Shown here: piece after piece, positions 3,947-8,611 of the stretch
Position numbering within the stretch: position 1 is the stretch's first letter
How the letters are laid out: each line of letters opens with the position of its first letter
Origin: Alphaproteobacteria bacterium
GTDB lineage: Bacteria > Pseudomonadota > Alphaproteobacteria > Micropepsales > Micropepsaceae
Length of the DNA: 8,611 nt
Assembly: GCA_028869725.1 (NCBI GenBank)
Contig: JAGWRJ010000211.1
Location: forward strand, 1-8,611
Reading direction: 5' to 3'
Made by a program: the position numbers and the translations under genes
The notes under the pieces: model-generated
The model's database searches: none
What the model was told of the DNA's origin: nothing
Seen by the model: only the letters and a program-made list of their open reading frames with translations

Positions 3947-6202
3947 CTAGAGTGCGGCGACGAGCGCGGCATTGTAGACGTCGCTCATCTTGCCCCCAAG
4001 CGGTGCGATCTGTACCGGACGGTCCAGTCCGACGAGCAGAGGTCCGAGGACATTGCCGCCGCCCATCTGCTGTAGCAGTTTGGTCGAGATCGATGCGGAA
4101 TGAATCGCAGGCATGATCAGCACATTGGCGGTGTCGGTCAGACGGCAGAAGGGATAGAGCGCGAGCTTTTCGCGATCCAGCGCGACATCGACGGCCATCT
4201 CGCCATCATACTCGAAATCGACGTCGCGCCGGGCCAGGATATTAACCGCCTCGACGATGCGTTCGCTGCGTTCCGATCTCGGGAAGCCGAAGGTCGAAGA
4301 TGCCAAGAGTGCCACGCGTGGTGTGAATCCGAAACGGCGCGCCTCGTGCGCGGCCTGTACTGCGATATCAGCGAGTTCTTCACTGGTGGGCATCTCATGC
4401 ACGCTGGTATCTGCGACGAAGACGACACGACCCTTCAAAAACAGGACATTGATGCCGATCGGTCGCTCGCCGCGTGGGGGATCGAGCACCATCCGCACAT
4501 CGTTGAGCGCGACGGCATAGGAGCGTGTGATGCCGGTCACCATGGCATCGGCATCACCGGCACGCAGCATCGAGGCAGCATAGATGTTGCGGTCATTGGT
4601 GACCATGCGCACACAGTCCCGGTAAAGGGCACCGCGGCGCTGCAAGCGCTGATAAAGAGCCTCGATATAGGGTGCAGCATCCTGCGCCGAATGGGGAACG
4701 CAGATCTCGAAGGCGGACTGATCAAATCCCGCCCGGCGCAGACCATTCCTGATGATCTCTTCGCGCCCCACCAGAAGGGATTTGCCGAGACCGGAGTTCT
4801 GGAAGGCGGCGGCGGCACGGATAACCGCGTCTTCTTCGCCTTCGGCAAACACCACGCGCTTGGGATGGGCGCGCACGCTCGCCGTAATGCGCTGGAACAA
4901 GCTGGCGGAGGGATCAAGCCGCGCCGAAAGCTGATCGCGATAGCCCTGGGCGTTGCTGAGTTCGCGCCGCGCCACGCCTGTGCGTACCGCAGCCTCGGCG
5001 ACCGCCGCGGACACTCGGCTGATCAGGCGCGGGTCGAAGGGAACCGGGATGATGTAATCCGGGCCATAGGACGGCCGGCTGCCGCGATACGCAAGGGCCA
5101 CCTCATCCGGTACGTCTTCACGGGCCAGAGCGGCGAGGGCTTCAGCGGCCGCAATCTTCATTGCGTCATTGATCGTTGTCGCCCGCACGTCGAGGGCACC
5201 GCGGAAGATATAGGGAAAGCCCAGGACATTGTTGACCTGATTGGGATAGTCGCTGCGGCCGGTGGCAACGATGGCATCGGCGCGGACCGCCTTGACCTCT
5301 TCGGGTGTGATTTCCGGGTCGGGGTTGGCCATTGCGAAGATGATCGGCGCCTTGTTCATGCTTGCGACCATCTCCTGGGTCACGGCGCCCTTGACCGACA
5401 GGCCGAGGAACACATCGGCGCCCTTTAGAGCATCGGCGAGGTCGCGTGCGTCGGTTTCAATCGCGTGCGCGCTCTTCCACTGGTTCATGCCCTCCTTGCG
5501 GCCGCGATAAACCACACCTTTGGAGTCGCACAAAAGCGCGTTGCCATTGGGCAGGCCCATGGCCTTGAGCAGTTCAAGGCAGGCAATGCCGGCTGCACCG
5601 GCCCCGTTGACCACGACCTTGATCTCGTCGATACGCCGACCGGTCAGGTGTATCGCGTTGATGATGCCGGCCGTCGAAATGATGGCGGTTCCATGCTGGT
5701 CGTCATGGAACACCGGGATGTCCATGATTTCGCGCAAACGCTGCTCGATAATGAAGCAGTCAGGTGCCTTGATATCCTCGAGATTGATGCCACCGAATGT
5801 CGGTCCGAGATAGCGTACGCAGTTGATGAAGGCATCGACGTCCTTGGTGTCGATCTCAAGGTCAATGGCGTCAACGTCGGCAAACCGTTTGAAGAGCACG
5901 GCCTTGCCTTCCATCACCGGCTTGGAGGCAAGCGGACCAAGATCCCCAAGTCCCAGGATTGCAGTGCCGTTGGAGATGACCGCAACAAGATTGCCCTTTG
6001 CCGTGTAATCGAACACAGCATCGGCCCGCTCGGCGATGGCCCGCACCGGGACCGCTACCCCCGGGCTGTAGGCCAGCGACAGATCGCGCTGTGTCGACAT
6101 CGGCTTGGTAGGGGCGATCTCGATCTTTCCGGGTTTGCCCCCCGCGTGAAAGGCAAGAACTTCTTCTTCGGTGAAGGAGGGACGTTTGATGGGCATGGGC
6201 AT
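3947..6202 (-). CDS. maeB: NADP-type malic enzyme with C-terminal phosphotransacetylase-like domain
   Basis: MaeB (751 aa) decarboxylates malate to pyruvate with reduction of NAD(P), feeding acetyl-CoA and NADPH supply. The malic enzyme part (about 1-420) shows catalytic Y45 in YSPGVA and K100 in EGKAVLFK, metal ligands E142-D143 (NLEDIKAP) and D168 (HDDQHGTA), the dinucleotide motif GAGAAG (200-205) and ANPDPEITP. Residues about 430-751 resemble phosphotransacetylase (FAEGEED, ADAMVTG, MGGGNVLGPLL). In true Pta the late motif is DLSRG with catalytic Ser and Arg; here the matching place reads IAPLGG (732-737), so acetyl transfer is probably lost and the domain is likely a regulator, as reported for other MaeB enzymes. 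The start is either the ATG at 6202 or the one at 6196; a weak GCGGA directly before 6202 is better spaced for 6196. Cofactor preference (NAD or NADP) is not certain from sequence. Confidence 0.95.
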   Translation of the reverse strand: MPMPIKRPSFTEEEVLAFHAGGKPGKIEIAPTKPMSTQRDLSLAYSPGVAVPVRAIAERADAVFDYTAKGNLVAVISNGTAILGLGDLGPLASKPVMEGKAVLFKRFADVDAIDLEIDTKDVDAFINCVRYLGPTFGGINLEDIKAPDCFIIEQRLREIMDIPVFHDDQHGTAIISTAGIINAIHLTGRRIDEIKVVVNGAGAAGIACLELLKAMGLPNGNALLCDSKGVVYRGRKEGMNQWKSAHAIETDARDLADALKGADVFLGLSVKGAVTQEMVASMNKAPIIFAMANPDPEITPEEVKAVRADAIVATGRSDYPNQVNNVLGFPYIFRGALDVRATTINDAMKIAAAEALAALAREDVPDEVALAYRGSRPSYGPDYIIPVPFDPRLISRVSAAVAEAAVRTGVARRELSNAQGYRDQLSARLDPSASLFQRITASVRAHPKRVVFAEGEEDAVIRAAAAFQNSGLGKSLLVGREEIIRNGLRRAGFDQSAFEICVPHSAQDAAPYIEALYQRLQRRGALYRDCVRMVTNDRNIYAASMLRAGDADAMVTGITRSYAVALNDVRMVLDPPRGERPIGINVLFLKGRVVFVADTSVHEMPTSEELADIAVQAAHEARRFGFTPRVALLASSTFGFPRSERSERIVEAVNILARRDVDFEYDGEMAVDVALDREKLALYPFCRLTDTANVLIMPAIHSASISTKLLQQMGGGNVLGPLLVGLDRPVQIAPLGGKMSDVYNAALVAAL

Positions 6203-6227
6203 TCCGCGTAAGGTCAGAGATCCACAG

Positions 6228-6257
6228 AATATCGGCCCATCCGAGGGGCCGTTTCAA
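6228..6257 (-). promoter_or_regulatory. Candidate sigma-70 promoter of maeB
   Basis: On the minus strand TTGAAA (6252-6257) is followed after 18 bp by GATATT (6228-6233), 5/6 and 4/6 matches to the -35 and -10 consensus. Transcription would start near 6221, giving a leader of about 20 nt before the maeB ATG, which fits the short distance. A GGCCC/GGGCC repeat lies in the spacer. Confidence 0.42.
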
Positions 6258-6276
6258 CTGCTGCGTTCGCGCCGGC

Positions 6277-6307
6277 AAGGGCCCGATCTGATAGGCTCCG
6301 CCTATCA
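6277..6307 (+). promoter_or_regulatory. Hairpin at the mutS start codon with a distant Shine-Dalgarno
   Basis: TGATAGGC (6289-6296) and GCCTATCA (6300-6307) are perfect 8-bp arms around TCC; the last base of the right arm is the A of the mutS ATG. The space where a ribosome binding site should lie is therefore entirely hairpin. The nearest Shine-Dalgarno-like string is AAGGG (6277-6281), 25 nt from the ATG; if the 17-nt hairpin 6290-6306 forms, only 8 nt remain between them, a normal spacing. It could alternatively be a DNA operator. Confidence 0.4.
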
Positions 6308-8611
6308 TGAACCGCCACACCCCCATATCCGACAGCGCCACCCCTATGATGGCGCAATATCTCAAGATCAAGTCTGCCCATGCGGACTATCTCCTCTTCT
6401 ACCGCATGGGGGACTTCTATGAGCTGTTCTTCGAGGACGCCGCCAAGGCGGCTGCGGCGCTCGATATCGCGCTGACCAAGCGCGGCAAGCATCAGGGCGA
6501 GGACATTCCGATGTGCGGCGTGCCGGTCCATGCTGCCGAAGCCTATCTCGAGAAATTGATACGCAAGGGCTTTCGTGTCGCAGTCTGCGAGCAGATCGAG
6601 GACCCGGCCGAGGCCAAGCGGCGCGGCGCCAAGGCGGTCGTGGCCCGTGAGGTCATCCGTCTGGTTACCCCAGGTACTCTTACCGAGGATGCTCTTCTGG
6701 AGGCGCGCAGCGCTAACATTCTGGCGGCCCTCGGGCGGGCCGGTGGCGAGCTTGCACTTGCTTCGGCCGACATGAGCACGGGCCAGTTCCTCGTTGGCCA
6801 GGTCAGCGCGCCGGGGCTGGCTGCCGAGCTGGCTCGGCTGAACCCGCGTGAACTGCTGGTGCCCGACCCGCTGCTCGCCGATCGGGAACTTGGTCCGGTC
6901 CTTTCGGCGCTCGGCCCGGCTCTGACGCCGCTACCGGCCATAAAGTTCGATTCGACCTCCGGTGAGCATGCCCTCAAGCAACTTTACCGCGTGGCTGCCC
7001 TCGACGGGTTTGGCGCCTTCGGGCGCGCCGAGCTGTCGGCAGCGGGCGCTCTCGTCGGTTATCTCGACCTGACACAGAAGGGAAAGCTGCCGGCACTGCA
7101 GGGATTGCGGCGCCTCACCGCCGGCAGTTTCATGGCGATAGATGCTGCCAGCCGGCGCAATCTCGAACTGACCGAAACCCTGTCGGGCACAAGAAGGGGT
7201 TCCCTTCTTGCCACCATCGAACGCACCGTAACTGCGGCCGGTGCGCGGGAGCTGGCGCAACGCCTCTGCGCCCCGCTCACCGATGTGGCGGCAATCACCC
7301 AGCGTCAGGATGCGATCGCATTTTTCCTGAAGCTGGGCGCAATGCGCGCAGAACTGCGCACCGCGCTGGGCACGGCCCCGGACATGGCCCGGGCCCTTGC
7401 CCGGCTCTCGGTGGAACGGGGCGGACCGCGCGACCTCGCGGCGCTGCGTGATGGTCTTAAGGCTGCCCGTGGTATTCTGGCGTTGCTGACCGGGACGGGC
7501 GGCCCTATGCCCGAAGCGGCTGGCGAAATCGATGAAGCCTGTAGCGCGCTTGAGGCCGGCCTTGCCGCCTGCCGGCACCTTGGCGACCGGCTTGCCACCA
7601 TGCTTGTCGAAGAGCCACCACTGTCCACCCGTGATGGCGGCTTCATAGCCAGGGGTGCCCATGACGGTCTCGACGAACAGCGCGCCCTGCGCGATGAAAG
7701 CCGCAAGGTCATCGCAGGTCTTGAGGCACGGTACCGTCAGCAGACCGCAATCGCCTCACTCAAGATCAAGCACAACGGTGTTCTGGGCTATTTCATCGAG
7801 CTGACGCCGAGCCATGCTGAGCGGCTTGAGAACTCTGATGCGCAGACCTTGTTCCGTCATCGCCAGACCATTGGCAGCGCGGTTCGATATTCGACCGATG
7901 AGCTTGCAACGCTAGCGAGCCGCATCGCGCAGGCGGCTGATACGGCGCTCGCCATCGAAAAGGAGCTGTTTCAGACACTCGGCGCGGATGTGCTGGCGGC
8001 GCAGCAGGCGATCGGCGCGATCGCCGATGCGCTTGCTCGCCTCGATGTAGCCGCGTCTCTTGCCGAGCTTGCCGCTGAAGAGGGCTACGCACGCCCCAGA
8101 GTCGACACCTGGCTTGCCTTCCGCATCGTACGCGGACGCCATCCAGTGGTCGAGGCGGCGCTGAGGACAGCGCAGTCCGGAAGTTTCGTAGCCAATGACT
8201 GTGATCTGTCTGCGGACGGTCCTGGCCGTCTGTGGCTGGTCACCGGGCCCAACATGGCAGGCAAGTCGACTTTTTTGCGCCAGAATGCCGTGATTGCAGT
8301 GCTGGCGCAGATGGGCAGTTACGTGCCGGCCGAAGACGCACATATCGGCGTTGTCGACAAACTGTTTTCGCGGGTAGGTGCGGCTGACGATCTTGCCCGT
8401 GGCCGTTCGACCTTCATGGTCGAAATGGTGGAAACGGCGGCCATCCTCAATCAGGCGAGCGAACGCGCGCTCGTGATCCTGGATGAAATCGGGCGCGGGA
8501 CCGCAACCTATGACGGACTCGCGATCGCTTGGGCCGCGGCCGAGCATCTGTGCGAGTCCAATCGCGCCCGGGCGCTGTTCGCGACCCATTATCACGAAAT
8601 GACGGCGCTCA
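6307..8611 (+). CDS. mutS: DNA mismatch repair ATPase MutS, 3'-truncated by the window
   Basis: MutS scans DNA for mismatches and small loops as a dimer and recruits MutL. The frame is open for 768 codons from 6307 to the window end. The N-terminal mismatch-reading motif is FYRMGDFYELF (31-41), giving F37 and E39 as the Phe-x-Glu pair. The ATPase has Walker A TGPNMAGKST (646-655), the STFMVEM segment, Walker B VILDE ending at D726-E727, GRGTATYDG, and ATHYHE with the conserved His at 761. What is missing is the end of the ATPase domain and the C-terminal dimer/tetramer region, perhaps 100-150 residues by family length. ATG 6307 is likely; ATG 6346 or 6349 just before the conserved AQYLKIK are alternatives, and none has a normal nearby Shine-Dalgarno. 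It is divergent from maeB, a neighbourhood I recall from other alphaproteobacteria. Confidence 0.96.
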   Translation, partial: MNRHTPISDSATPMMAQYLKIKSAHADYLLFYRMGDFYELFFEDAAKAAAALDIALTKRGKHQGEDIPMCGVPVHAAEAYLEKLIRKGFRVAVCEQIEDPAEAKRRGAKAVVAREVIRLVTPGTLTEDALLEARSANILAALGRAGGELALASADMSTGQFLVGQVSAPGLAAELARLNPRELLVPDPLLADRELGPVLSALGPALTPLPAIKFDSTSGEHALKQLYRVAALDGFGAFGRAELSAAGALVGYLDLTQKGKLPALQGLRRLTAGSFMAIDAASRRNLELTETLSGTRRGSLLATIERTVTAAGARELAQRLCAPLTDVAAITQRQDAIAFFLKLGAMRAELRTALGTAPDMARALARLSVERGGPRDLAALRDGLKAARGILALLTGTGGPMPEAAGEIDEACSALEAGLAACRHLGDRLATMLVEEPPLSTRDGGFIARGAHDGLDEQRALRDESRKVIAGLEARYRQQTAIASLKIKHNGVLGYFIELTPSHAERLENSDAQTLFRHRQTIGSAVRYSTDELATLASRIAQAADTALAIEKELFQTLGADVLAAQQAIGAIADALARLDVAASLAELAAEEGYARPRVDTWLAFRIVRGRHPVVEAALRTAQSGSFVANDCDLSADGPGRLWLVTGPNMAGKSTFLRQNAVIAVLAQMGSYVPAEDAHIGVVDKLFSRVGAADDLARGRSTFMVEMVETAAILNQASERALVILDEIGRGTATYDGLAIAWAAAEHLCESNRARALFATHYHEMTAL

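Noticed and set aside
3920..3975. Possible GCG/CGC-rich stem around the regA-maeB stops as a terminator
   Set aside because: Only short imperfect pairing and no U-tract on either strand.
4100..5428. 442-codon open frame on the plus strand, antisense to maeB
   Set aside because: It lies wholly inside maeB, whose frame shows full family motifs. The product is Gly/His/Asp/Arg-rich with no recognisable domain, as expected from a mirror frame in high-GC coding DNA.
5465..6211. 248-codon plus-strand frame opposite the maeB 5' half
   Set aside because: Same reasoning: antisense shadow of a well-supported gene, no motif or ribosome site.
6931..7662. 243-codon minus-strand frame opposite mutS
   Set aside because: Shadow of the mutS reading frame, which continues unbroken to the conserved ATPase motifs.
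7912..8595. 227-codon minus-strand frame opposite the mutS ATPase region
   Set aside because: Shadow frame; no protein family resemblance.

Overview
The window is ordinary, dense, high-GC bacterial chromosome. Its gene content points to an alphaproteobacterium: a RegB/RegA (PrrBA, ActSR) redox two-component pair next to an SCO/SenC copper chaperone, and a long MaeB-type malic enzyme divergent from mutS. The family or genus cannot be fixed from the sequence alone. There is no sign of a mobile element, phage, CRISPR array, tRNA or rRNA, and I see no base-composition break suggesting recent transfer. All identifications come from reading motifs in the translations; no database search was run.

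Layout, left to right: (1) the last 20 codons of a hydrophobic protein (1-63, +), possibly YggT-like; (2) a 199-bp leader holding a perfect 19-bp palindrome, then folD (263-1147, +), the one-carbon folate enzyme; (3) senC/SCO (1163-1768, -), convergent with folD across 15 bp; (4) a 135-bp divergent region with an 8-bp-arm inverted repeat and a tiny upstream ORF, then regB (1904-3319, +) and regA (3393-3944, +); (5) maeB (3947-6202, -), convergent with regA with only 2 bp between stop codons; (6) a 104-bp divergent region with a plausible maeB promoter and a perfect hairpin ending on the mutS start codon; (7) mutS (6307 to the window end, +), cut off after 768 codons. No gene-free stretch exceeds 300 bp.

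Functionally the centre is a redox and respiration control island. RegB keeps the quinone-site motif, the phospho-acceptor His and the redox Cys; RegA keeps the phospho-acceptor Asp and the Fis-like DNA-binding helices; SenC serves CuA assembly of cytochrome oxidase, a known output of this system. FolD, MaeB and MutS are housekeeping neighbours. The MaeB C-terminal phosphotransacetylase-like domain lacks the Ser-Arg catalytic pair and is probably a metabolite-sensing domain.

I found no undescribed system. The most interesting signals are in the short leaders: folD, regB, regA and mutS each have a perfect inverted repeat touching or adjacent to the ribosome binding site or start codon, and the regB and regA repeats share a GCG-N9-CGC core that could be RegA operators.
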